From Bifidobacterium moukalabense DSM 27321 (GTDB taxonomy: Bacteria; Actinomycetota; Actinomycetes; Actinomycetales; Bifidobacteriaceae): DNA of 64,000 bases. The DNA lies in the NCBI RefSeq assembly GCF_000522505.1, contig NZ_AZMV01000004.1:124001-188000 (forward strand), read 5' to 3'. The translations under genes were made by a program, and so were the position numbers. The notes beneath the pieces are model-generated. The model saw nothing but the letters and a program-made list of their open reading frames with translations. It did no database searches and had not been told where the DNA came from. This document shows positions 47,191-55,134 of this stretch, piece after piece (the first letter of the stretch is position 1; each line of letters opens with the position of its first letter).

Positions 47191-47357
47191 ATCGTGCTCC
47201 TTCGCTCATAATCGAAACCGGTATGATTCGAAGCTAGCATGTTCGACCTGAGGAAACCAATGCCCTATATATCGTCGGTTTCCATGCAGAAACGGCATGG
47301 AAAAGCATGTCGGACACTCATTGGACATTCTTTTCGCGCAGGCGTTGAATACAAGAT

Positions 47358-47765
47358 ATGAACAATCCAAGTACATTCCCAATGGGCGAACCGAATGACG
47401 GTTTCGCACAGTATTTCGTTGGCCAAAGCTATCTGGCACCGGTGCTTGATGCCCCGGAAATCACCATCCACAACGTAACCTTCGAGCCTGGGTGCCGCAA
47501 TAACTGGCATATCCATCACGGTGGCGCGCAGGTGCTCATCGCAGTAGGCGGACGTGGCTATTACCAGATCGACGGGCAGGAGCCGAAGGAGCTCAAGGCC
47601 GGCCAGGCCGTGTGCATTCCGGCCGATACCAAGCACTGGCACGGCGCCGCTCCGGGTGAGGCATTCTCGCACCTCGCATTCATGGTGCCCGCCGGTGACC
47701 CTTCCACCATGAGCAACGAGTGGCTCGAACCGGTTGACGTTGCGTCGTACGAACGTCTTGCCTGA
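47358..47765 (+). CDS. Small cupin-domain protein
   Basis: This is a 135-residue single-domain cupin. Motif 1 is GCRNNWHIHHGGAQVLIAVGGRGYYQ, with the metal histidines and Glu/Gln position, and motif 2 is PADTKHWHGAAPGEAFSHLAFMV. The form resembles the cupins found beside carboxymuconolactone decarboxylase-like genes, but none is here. It probably binds a divalent metal. Function is not assigned. Confidence 0.85.
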   Translation: MNNPSTFPMGEPNDGFAQYFVGQSYLAPVLDAPEITIHNVTFEPGCRNNWHIHHGGAQVLIAVGGRGYYQIDGQEPKELKAGQAVCIPADTKHWHGAAPGEAFSHLAFMVPAGDPSTMSNEWLEPVDVASYERLA

Positions 47766-47946
47766 CCGCTTTCGTTCCTTTCCAGACCGAGCATTTCGTC
47801 ATTATGGAAGTCGTTCGGGGGAGATCCATTTTCGCACAACGCGAAATGTTCGCCTTTGAATGGCCCCCCTTTTACGTATTCGCCGACCCGGCCGGCACGT
47901 CCATGGGGGCCGGATCCCGGTCGGAGGCGTGACTATACTGGCGGGC

Positions 47947-48375
47947 ATGTCACGACGGCACATCATTCGACTGGATCTGATGGGCGTGGTGTTCGTCGGC
48001 GGATGCGTCGGCACCGGTCTACGGTACGCATGCTCATCCATCGCCGATTGCGGGACGTTCCACCTTGGCACGTTCACGGCGAACATGACCGCCTGCTTCA
48101 TATACGCGGCGCTATCCGCCTGGCTGGGCTGCTCCACACGGCTTACGGGCCGTGCCAAGGAATACGTGAACCGCGGCTTCGGCATGGGCATGTGCGGAGG
48201 GCTCTCCACCATGTCGACGCTCGCCCTGGAGCAGTTCACGTTGCTGCATGGAGGAGATGCACCCGGCGCCGCCATCTACTGCGCCGCGACGTTCCTTGTC
48301 GGATTCGCGCTCGCCTATGCGGGTTCCCGCGTCGGTTCGCATATCGCGAACAAGGAGAAGGGGGCCGTACGATGA
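47947..48375 (+). CDS. crcB: Fluoride ion channel CrcB/FluC, first subunit
   Basis: This is a 142-residue four-helix membrane protein of the FluC family, which lets fluoride leave the cell. It has the family pattern GGCVGTGLRYACSS near the start, FTANMTACFIYAALSAWL in helix 2, and GMCGGLSTMSTLALEQ in helix 3, where Ser/Thr and Phe residues line the pore. It overlaps the next gene by four bases (ATGA). Paired FluC genes usually encode a heterodimeric channel. Confidence 0.88.
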   Translation: MSRRHIIRLDLMGVVFVGGCVGTGLRYACSSIADCGTFHLGTFTANMTACFIYAALSAWLGCSTRLTGRAKEYVNRGFGMGMCGGLSTMSTLALEQFTLLHGGDAPGAAIYCAATFLVGFALAYAGSRVGSHIANKEKGAVR

Positions 48376-48743
48376 ATGCGATCCTACCGATTCTGGTATG
48401 CCTATGCGGTGGAATCGGCGCCTCCGCCCGCTACATCTGCGATGCATACATCAGGACGCTCTGGCATAGGGCATTCCCGATGTCCACATTCGTCATCAAC
48501 GTGGTGGCCGGTTTTCTGGCGGGAGTCGTCGCCGGGCTCTCCATGCGTTCCGTCGTGCCGCAGGCTTCCCGTCTGCTGCTCGCCACCGGTTTCCTTGGTG
48601 GGTTCTCGACCTTCTCGACCATGATGAACGAAGCCGTCACCCTGCTGCGCGGCGGCAGGATCGCGGCATTCGTCGGATACTTCGTGGCGTCCGCCATCGT
48701 TCCGGTGGTCGCCGTCGCCTGCGGATACATGATCGCCGAATGA
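48372..48743 (+). CDS. crcB: Fluoride ion channel CrcB/FluC, second subunit
   Basis: This is a 123-residue FluC protein. GGIGASARYICDAYI, STFVINVVAGFLAGVVAG and the pore signature ATGFLGGFSTFSTMMNEAVTLL are all present; the GGFSTFSTM block is closer to consensus than in its partner. It is translationally coupled to the first subunit. No fluoride riboswitch of the known kind was recognised before the pair. Confidence 0.92.
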   Translation: MNAILPILVCLCGGIGASARYICDAYIRTLWHRAFPMSTFVINVVAGFLAGVVAGLSMRSVVPQASRLLLATGFLGGFSTFSTMMNEAVTLLRGGRIAAFVGYFVASAIVPVVAVACGYMIAE

Positions 48744-48862
48744 TGCGGCGGGAGAGGCGGACGCATATTCAGGCCATGCGTCGCCGCCATCACAGTCGTC
48801 GCATATCCATTGGCGGCATGTGACCGTAGACCGCCTGTCCGCCCGTAGGGTGGGTGGCCGAC

Positions 48863-50026
48863 TTACATCATGTCCATCAGCATGAAGGCGAGCATCAGCT
48901 GCAGTCTGCTGTCAAGCCGGGACAGGTCCAAACACAGAATCTCCGAAGCCTTGGCGATTTTGTAGTTCACCGTATTGCGATGCACGAACAGTTCGTCGGC
49001 GGTCTCCTTCACGCTGCCGTTGTGATTGAGATAGCATCGCAGCACATCCAGCAGGTCGGAATCGGTCTCCTTGTCGTATTCGACCAACGGCCCCAGAATC
49101 TGTTCATAGTATTCCCGAGGGATTTCCGGATCCTCGATGCCGAGCAATACCCGGTACGCGCCGAGGTCGTCGAAGAAGTTGATGCGGTCCTTCAGTTTTT
49201 TCCGCGATTGCAGTTTCAGGATGGAAGCCGCCTGACGGTGGCTTTTGCTGACGCAGCGTATGCTTTTGGTAAGCTTGCCCACGCCGATGGAGGCGGTTTC
49301 CTGCCGGCGCAGCGCATGCTCGACGATCGTCAGCATGCCGCGTCCCCGATTGCGCAGCTGCTGCGGCTCGTCGCAGTGCATGACGATGACGATCTGTTTC
49401 CAGGCACTGAATACGGTGCTGAAACGTACATCCCTGTGCAGGTATTTCCTGATTTCCGTGGCGATGAGATTCAGCCGTGCATACGGGTCTCCCGCATAGT
49501 TCTCGACCTGTACGATCGCCACGGCATAGCGCCATTCGATTTCGAAATGGAATTCCGAAAGCGTCGCCGTATACAGTTCCTGCTGGTCGGGGAAGGAGAT
49601 GGCGTTTTGGAACGCCGCGCTTACCATGCGCTCCTTCGTCTCCTCCTCGACAAGGCGGCGGCATAACGGACGGGCGATGTTTTCGAACGGTGCGCTCTTC
49701 GGGATGGTGAACAGCGGAAAGCCGTGTTCCTCGCAAAAGGTCACCACATCCTCGGGTGGCTCCATGAAGAAATGACCGGTGTCAAGGGCGACGCCCGCCG
49801 CCTGATGCTCATACAGGGACTTGACATGGTTGAGCAGCGCGCCATCCTCCTGCAAGGCGATGCCGGTGACGAGGATCAGTTCGTCGCCCGCCAGATAATC
49901 GATCATCTGAGTGGACTCCAGCACATGTACCCAAGTGACGTGACGGCTGAGTCCGTCTTTGCCCGCGGTTGGATAAAGGGGGACATCCGGGCAGTCCTCA
50001 ATGAGCTCCCGTAACTCCAAAGTCAT
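48863..50026 (-). CDS. PucR/CdaR-type transcriptional regulator
   Basis: The product is 387 residues. An N-terminal PucR domain (VTWVHVLESTQMIDYLAGDELILVTG) leads to a GGDEF-like fold middle, and a C-terminal PucR helix-turn-helix (LRCYLNHNGSVKETADELFVHRNTVNYKIAKA, residues ~327-358). Members often control uptake of purines, GABA or other nitrogen compounds in response to the compound itself. It starts 313 bases from, and is divergent to, the aminotransferase gene, whose leader carries a 22-bp palindrome. It is therefore the likely regulator of that cassette. Confidence 0.9.
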   Translation of the reverse strand: MTLELRELIEDCPDVPLYPTAGKDGLSRHVTWVHVLESTQMIDYLAGDELILVTGIALQEDGALLNHVKSLYEHQAAGVALDTGHFFMEPPEDVVTFCEEHGFPLFTIPKSAPFENIARPLCRRLVEEETKERMVSAAFQNAISFPDQQELYTATLSEFHFEIEWRYAVAIVQVENYAGDPYARLNLIATEIRKYLHRDVRFSTVFSAWKQIVIVMHCDEPQQLRNRGRGMLTIVEHALRRQETASIGVGKLTKSIRCVSKSHRQAASILKLQSRKKLKDRINFFDDLGAYRVLLGIEDPEIPREYYEQILGPLVEYDKETDSDLLDVLRCYLNHNGSVKETADELFVHRNTVNYKIAKASEILCLDLSRLDSRLQLMLAFMLMDMM

Positions 50027-50099
50027 GTGTAATCTCCGTGAAATATAGCTTTTACAGTGTGTTTCGAGATGTCATGGACATCGCGTGCGCATGGTCGTG

Positions 50100-50128
50100 T
50101 TGGAGGGTCATCATAATGGCCTTATATT
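50100..50128 (+). promoter_or_regulatory. Candidate promoter of the aminotransferase cassette
   Basis: TTGGAG (50100-50105) and TATATT (50123-50128) are 17 bases apart, in an AT-richer part of the 312-base divergent gap between the PucR-type gene and the aminotransferase. The leader would be about 200 bases long and include the palindrome at 50187-50208. Confidence 0.4.
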
Positions 50129-50186
50129 ACCGTTCTTTACGAATCGTTCATCTTCTTTTCGGGGTCATGGTCATGTTACGACAAAT

Positions 50187-50208
50187 CGATTGTGCTCAAG
50201 CACAATCG
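50187..50208. promoter_or_regulatory. 22-bp palindrome in the cassette leader
   Basis: CGATTGTGCT-CA-AGCACAATCG has perfect 10-base arms around two central bases. It is the outstanding symmetric element between the PucR-type regulator and the aminotransferase. It is a candidate operator for that regulator (inference); in RNA it would form a short hairpin without a T-run, so it is not an obvious terminator. Confidence 0.6.
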
Positions 50209-50338
50209 GATTTGGGCTTGGACGACTGGAGAAACGGTTCCAAGGGGAAACATAATGAGTCCCAGTTCCGGCCCGGAAACGACGGCCGGGCGGGCCCCTT
50301 CCAGACCTTTCACCACAAGAAACAAGGAGAGCTGCACC

Positions 50339-51556
50339 ATGAGGCTGCAAGACACCGGACTGACGTTCGAAGACATCAAGAACAAGGTCGACACCTATAT
50401 GATCGAAACCTACGAGCGTTTCGACTTCCTCGCCGACCACGCCAAGGGCGTCTACATGTATGACGAGAACGACACCCCGTACCTCGACTTCTATGCGGGC
50501 ATTGCCGTCAATTCCGTCGGCAACTGCAATGAAAAGGTCGTCAAGGCGGTGCAGGACCAAGCCGCCACCCTGATGCAGACCTTCAACTATCCGTACACCG
50601 TGCCGCAGGTGCTGCTCGCCGAAAAGATCTGCAAGGCCATCGGCATGGACAAGATCTTCTACCAGAACTCCGGCACCGAATCCAACGAGGCCATGATCAA
50701 GATGGCACGCAAGTACGGCGTCGAGAAGTACGGTCCGAACAAGTACCATATCGTCACCGCCCGCGAATCCTTCCACGGTCGTACCTTCGGCGCCATGTCC
50801 GCGACCGGTCAGCCGGACAACGCCTGTCAGGTCGGCTTCGGTCCGATGACCGACGGCTTCTCCTACGCTCCGTTCAACGATCTTGAAGCCTTCAAGGCGG
50901 CCTGCAACGAGAACACCATCGGCATCATGGTCGAGCCGGTCCAGGGCGAAGGCGGCGTGCACCCGGCGACCAAGGAATTCCTGCAGGGACTGCGCGAGTT
51001 CTGCGATGAGAAGGGCATCCTGCTGCTGCTCGACGAAGTACAGTCCGGATGGGGCCGTACCGGCGCGCTCATGTCATACATGAACTACGGCATCAAGCCG
51101 GACATCGTCTCCATGGCCAAGGCCATGGGCGGCGGCATGCCGATCGGCGCGATCTGCGCCACGGAGGAGGTGGCCAAGGCCTTCACCATGGGCTCCCACG
51201 GCACCACCTTCGGCGGCCATCCGGTCTGCTGCGCCGCTTCGCTTGCCGCAGTCACCGAAATCATCGACCGCGACCTGCCGGGCAACGCCAAGAAGGTCGG
51301 TGCCTACTTCATCGATAAGCTTTCCAAACTGCCGCATGTCAAGGAAGCCCGTGGCCAGGGCCTATTCGTCGGCGTCGAATTCGACGGCACCATCAACGCC
51401 GTGGACGTCAAGCATGGTTGCCTCGACCGCAAGCTGCTCATCACGGCCATCGGCAAGGACGTCATCCGCATGGTCCCGCCGCTGATCATCACCGAAGAGG
51501 ATGCCGACAAGGCGACCGCCATCATCAAGGAAACCATCGAGGCGCTGTCCGAGTGA
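50339..51556 (+). CDS. toa: Class-III aminotransferase, probable taurine (omega-amine):2-oxoglutarate aminotransferase
   Basis: This is a 405-residue PLP enzyme. Conserved blocks are FYAGIAVNSVGNCNEKVVKA, YQNSGTESNEAMIKMARKYG, the pyridoxal Asp in LLLLDEVQSGWGRTG, and the Schiff-base Lys261 in VSMAKAMGGGMPIGA, then GTTFGGHPVCCAASLA. General likeness is to acetylornithine/GABA transaminases. Yet it sits in no arginine operon; it precedes a kinase-like gene and an amino-acid permease fused to an alcohol dehydrogenase. I recall a characterised taurine aminotransferase, Toa, from B. kashiwanohense with such a neighbour, hence the symbol. Substrate remains inference. The start follows AACAAGGAGAGCTGCACC. 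Confidence 0.72.
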   Translation: MRLQDTGLTFEDIKNKVDTYMIETYERFDFLADHAKGVYMYDENDTPYLDFYAGIAVNSVGNCNEKVVKAVQDQAATLMQTFNYPYTVPQVLLAEKICKAIGMDKIFYQNSGTESNEAMIKMARKYGVEKYGPNKYHIVTARESFHGRTFGAMSATGQPDNACQVGFGPMTDGFSYAPFNDLEAFKAACNENTIGIMVEPVQGEGGVHPATKEFLQGLREFCDEKGILLLLDEVQSGWGRTGALMSYMNYGIKPDIVSMAKAMGGGMPIGAICATEEVAKAFTMGSHGTTFGGHPVCCAASLAAVTEIIDRDLPGNAKKVGAYFIDKLSKLPHVKEARGQGLFVGVEFDGTINAVDVKHGCLDRKLLITAIGKDVIRMVPPLIITEEDADKATAIIKETIEALSE

Positions 51557-51606
51557 CCTGCCCGGCGGTTGCCGAAATCCAATACCCGTATGAAAGGAGG
51601 AGCTGT

Positions 51607-52197
51607 ATGAAGCACATGGTCATCACCATCGGCTGCGAATACGGCGCCGGTGGTCCGGAGATCGGAAGGATGCTCGCCAAGGCGCTTGGCATCGAATACT
51701 ACGACCGTGACCTCGTCGATAAGATCATCAACGATCTGGACGTGGACAAGGAGCTTGTGGAGAAGGCCGACAGGGGAACGAACGTCCCCTATACCTTCGA
51801 GACGACGCTCGGCCCGCGCTACGCGAACCTGACGAATAAGGTCATCTCCCTGCAATACCAGGCCATGCACAAGATGGCGGAGCAGTCATCCTGCGTCATC
51901 ATCGGCCGCAGCGCCAACTATCTGCTGCAGGACAGGGACGATCTGATCAACATCTTCATCTACGCGCCGGAGGAGGATCGCATTCGCGCGATCATGGAGA
52001 ACCAATCCGTGAGCGAAAAGAAGGCGCGCGAGATCGTCGGCTACAACGACGAGAAGAACCGCAGCAGGCATCAGTACATCACCGGCACCAATCGCGGCGA
52101 CCGGAGCCAGCGCGACCTGCTGATCAACAGCAGCCTGCTCGGCTGGGAGAAGACCTGCCAGTATCTGCTCATGCTCGTCGAAATGCTGAACGAATAA
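51607..52197 (+). CDS. Cytidylate-kinase-like family protein
   Basis: This is a 196-residue P-loop protein resembling the 'cytidylate kinase-like' group. The phosphate loop is ITIGCEYGAGGPEIGRMLAKALGIEYYDRDLV, where the usual GKS/T is degenerate (GAGGPEIG), a feature common in this group. Further on come VIIGRSANYLL and IFIYAPEEDRIRAIM. The family occurs widely in gut anaerobes and is not shown to phosphorylate CMP. The gene lies between the aminotransferase and permease-dehydrogenase genes with good AAGGAGGAG spacing, so it is part of the cassette. Its job there is unknown. Confidence 0.8.
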   Translation: MKHMVITIGCEYGAGGPEIGRMLAKALGIEYYDRDLVDKIINDLDVDKELVEKADRGTNVPYTFETTLGPRYANLTNKVISLQYQAMHKMAEQSSCVIIGRSANYLLQDRDDLINIFIYAPEEDRIRAIMENQSVSEKKAREIVGYNDEKNRSRHQYITGTNRGDRSQRDLLINSSLLGWEKTCQYLLMLVEMLNE

Positions 52198-52285
52198 CCG
52201 GACACAGGGGCCGTGACTCAGGGGAGCGCGGCCTCTTCGTCTCTTGAATCGCCATCGCAGAGCTTACGTGAGGAAGGAACTTTCG

Positions 52286-54958
52286 ATGGAAACGCCAACT
52301 AAGAAAACTTCGGAATTTAAAAAGTCATTCAGTTCCCTTGACATCCTGATGATCGCCTTCGGCGCGATGATCGGCTGGGGATGGGTGGTCTCCACCGGCG
52401 ACTGGATCGGAACGGCGGGCGTGATCGGCGCCATGCTCGGCTTCATCCTCGGTGGCGTGATGATCTTTTTCATCGGCATGACCTATGCCGAGCTGACGCC
52501 GGCAATGCCCGAATGCGGCGGTGAGCATGTGTTCAGCATGCGCGCCATGGGTCCGATCGGCTCGTTCGTCTGCACCTGGGCCATCGTGCTCGGTTATGTG
52601 AGTGTCGTCTGCTTCGAGGCGTGCGCCTTGCCGACCATCATCACCTATGTGTGGCCGGACTTCCTGCAGGGGTACCTGTACTCCGTCGCGGGATTCGACA
52701 TCTATGCCACATGGCTGGGCACCGCCGTGCTGTTCGCCGTCTTCATCACCGTCATCAACATCATGGGTGCGCAGATCGCGGCCAAGCTGCAGAACATTCT
52801 GACCCTGTGCATCGGCGCGGCCGGCATCCTGCTGATCGCGGCATCCGTGATCACCGGTGACGTCTCCAATCTGCAGGACCAGATGTTCGAAGGCTCGGGC
52901 ATGGGCGGCATGATGTCCACCATCGTCAAGGTCGCCGCCGTCAGCCCGTTCTTCTTCATCGGCTTTGATGTGATTCCGCAGGCCGCCGAGGAGATCAACG
53001 TGCCGCTCAAGAAGATCGGCAAGATTCTCATCCTTTCCATCGTTTTGGGCATCAGCTTCTATGCGTTGGTGATCTTCTCCGTGGGCTATGTGATGACCGG
53101 CGATCAGATTGCCGCCTCGGCCAACGGCACCGGCCTGGTCACCGCCGACGCCATGGCGGCGGCCTTCCACAGCAACATCATGGCGAAGGTGCTGATCCTC
53201 GCCGGCATGTGCGGCATCCTTACCAGCTGGAACTCCTTCATGATCGGTGGCAGCCGTGCCATGTACTCCATGGCCGAGTCCTACATGATTCCGCGTTTCT
53301 TCACCAAGCTGCATTCCAAAGCCAAGACCCCGTATGTCGCCATCATCGTCGTCGGCGTCCTGAGCGTGCTCGCGCCGTTCGCCGGACGTAAGATGCTCGT
53401 GTGGGTCGTGGACGCGGGCAACTTCGGATGCATCCTCGCATATTGCATGGTGTCGCTGTCCTTCATCATCCTGCACGTGAAGGAACCGGACATGGTGCGC
53501 CCATACCGGGTGAAGCACTGGAAGCTCATCGGCACCATGGCCGTGCTGATGTCCGGCATCATGATCCTGCTGTACGTCCTTCCGGGCACCGGCGTGACCC
53601 TGGCCCCGCAGGAATGGCTCATGGTCGCCGGCTGGTCCGCACTCGGCGTCGTGTTCTTCATCTTCAGCAAGATGGTGTACAAAGACAAGTTCGGCTATTA
53701 CGCGCAGCTGTACGTCAGCGAGCTCGACAACGGCGGCGAACAGGAAGAGGCGGTCATCGAATCCTCCGCCGTCGTCAACCTCGCCGCGACCGAAGCCAGC
53801 GCCCCGGACGAATGGGCGAACGGTTTCGGCTACTTCCTGCCGATCAATCTGGTGTTCGGCCAGGGCAAGGTGCAGGAGATCGGCAAGATCGCCTCCGCAC
53901 ACGGTACCACCGCAATGATCGTTACCGGCGGGCGTTCCGTGAAGGGCAACGGCACCTACGACAAGGTCCGCGGCCTGCTCGAGGGCGTGGGCATGACCAC
54001 CGTGCTCTTCGACAAGGTCACGCCGAACCCGCTGACCACCACGGTCGAAGAGGGTGCCCGACTCGCCAGGGACCGGCATGTCGATGTCGTGATCGGCCTC
54101 GGCGGCGGCAGCGCCATGGATGCGGCCAAGGGCATTGCGTTCATGGCCGAGAACGAGGGCGGCGTCAGCGAATACATCTATGGTGAGCGCACCTCCGACA
54201 AGGCCCTGCCCCTCATCCTCGTGCCGACCACCTTCGGCACCGGATCCGAAGCCAATGGCTTCGCCGTCATGACCAATCCGGAGAACGGCGACAAGAAGTC
54301 GTTGCGTAGCCCGGCGCTCGTGGCCACCGCATCCATCGTCGATCCCGACCTGATGCGCACGATGCCGAGCAGTGTGATCGCCGCCAACGGCTGCGACATG
54401 CTGTGCCACTGCATCGAAGCGTTCACCGCCAATAATGCGCAGCCGTTCACCGACGCGCTCGCCCTATATGCGATCCCGCTCATCGCCAACAACATCGTGA
54501 GCCTGTATCGCGGCGAGGGTACCGACGAACAGTGGTCCAAGGTCTGCCTTGCCGGCACCATCGGCGGCATGGTCATCAACACCGCCGGCATCACTCTGGC
54601 GCACGCCATGGAACATCCGGTCAGCGGTCTGAAGAACGCCACCCACGGCAAGGGCCTGGCCGCCATCGAACCGTTCGCCATCGAAGCGACCTATCAGTAC
54701 AACCGTTTCAAGTACGGTCGTATCGCGAGGGTCCTGGGCGGATTCACCGCCGAGGACTGCGCGCCACGAGTGAAGAGACTGCTCGCGGATCTTGATCTCA
54801 ACGTGACGCTAGGCGATCTCGGCATCGAGAAGAAGGACATCTCGTGGCTTGCGCAGAACGCCCAGAAGGTTTCGCCGGGCAATCTCGTGAACACTCCGGG
54901 CTCCAAGCTCGTCACCACGCAGGAATCGCTGGAGAAGCTGTACGAGTCAATGCTCTGA
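52286..54958 (+). CDS. APC amino-acid permease fused to iron-type alcohol dehydrogenase (TauF-like C-terminal domain)
   Basis: One uninterrupted 890-residue chain. Residues ~18-470 are an APC-superfamily permease of about twelve helices, opening LDILMIAFGAMIGWGWVVSTGDW and including MTYAELTPAMPECGGEHVF. A polar linker (~475-507) leads to an iron-dependent alcohol dehydrogenase at 508-890. That domain has GFGYFLPINLVFGQG, nucleotide-binding GGGSAMDAAKG, and all four metal ligands: Asp704 and His708 (NGCDMLCHCIEAF), His773 and His787. It would import an amine and reduce the aldehyde made from it by the aminotransferase. I recall TauF, a sulfoacetaldehyde reductase of this family from B. kashiwanohense. 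The start follows GAGGAAGGAAC. Confidence 0.88.
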   Translation: METPTKKTSEFKKSFSSLDILMIAFGAMIGWGWVVSTGDWIGTAGVIGAMLGFILGGVMIFFIGMTYAELTPAMPECGGEHVFSMRAMGPIGSFVCTWAIVLGYVSVVCFEACALPTIITYVWPDFLQGYLYSVAGFDIYATWLGTAVLFAVFITVINIMGAQIAAKLQNILTLCIGAAGILLIAASVITGDVSNLQDQMFEGSGMGGMMSTIVKVAAVSPFFFIGFDVIPQAAEEINVPLKKIGKILILSIVLGISFYALVIFSVGYVMTGDQIAASANGTGLVTADAMAAAFHSNIMAKVLILAGMCGILTSWNSFMIGGSRAMYSMAESYMIPRFFTKLHSKAKTPYVAIIVVGVLSVLAPFAGRKMLVWVVDAGNFGCILAYCMVSLSFIILHVKEPDMVRPYRVKHWKLIGTMAVLMSGIMILLYVLPGTGVTLAPQEWLMVAGWSALGVVFFIFSKMVYKDKFGYYAQLYVSELDNGGEQEEAVIESSAVVNLAATEASAPDEWANGFGYFLPINLVFGQGKVQEIGKIASAHGTTAMIVTGGRSVKGNGTYDKVRGLLEGVGMTTVLFDKVTPNPLTTTVEEGARLARDRHVDVVIGLGGGSAMDAAKGIAFMAENEGGVSEYIYGERTSDKALPLILVPTTFGTGSEANGFAVMTNPENGDKKSLRSPALVATASIVDPDLMRTMPSSVIAANGCDMLCHCIEAFTANNAQPFTDALALYAIPLIANNIVSLYRGEGTDEQWSKVCLAGTIGGMVINTAGITLAHAMEHPVSGLKNATHGKGLAAIEPFAIEATYQYNRFKYGRIARVLGGFTAEDCAPRVKRLLADLDLNVTLGDLGIEKKDISWLAQNAQKVSPGNLVNTPGSKLVTTQESLEKLYESML

Positions 54959-55027
54959 GTGTTCGATCGCGTCGATTCGTCGATGGACGGCCGATGAGGC
55001 CTCCCTGGGCGAGCGGGGAATGAGGTC

Positions 55028-55065
55028 GTGATGCCCCCCGCCGGGGAACCGGTGGGGGGCATCAC
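55028..55065. terminator. Hairpin ending the aminotransferase cassette
   Basis: GTGATGCCCCCCGCC (55028-55042) pairs with GGTGGGGGGCATCAC (55051-55065), with one G-T pair and an 8-base loop. No T-run follows, but the stem is very stable and lies between the cassette and the LysE gene. Confidence 0.7.
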
Positions 55066-55134
55066 GCTGTTCGCGTATGGAAAATGACTTTCCGTGATGG
55101 CATAGTGGAGTACGTCGTCAACGGGAGGAGTGCC

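Noticed and set aside
47766-47946. Fluoride riboswitch before the FluC pair
   Set aside because: I could not find the conserved aptamer core; only a terminator-like hairpin is visible.
50339-51556. Calling the aminotransferase ArgD (acetylornithine aminotransferase)
   Set aside because: Family likeness allows it, but there is no arginine-synthesis gene nearby and the context is uptake plus alcohol dehydrogenase.
52325-54409. A 694-codon antisense frame under the permease-dehydrogenase gene
   Set aside because: The translation is rich in His, Asp and Gly as expected from a shadow of codon-biased membrane-protein sequence.
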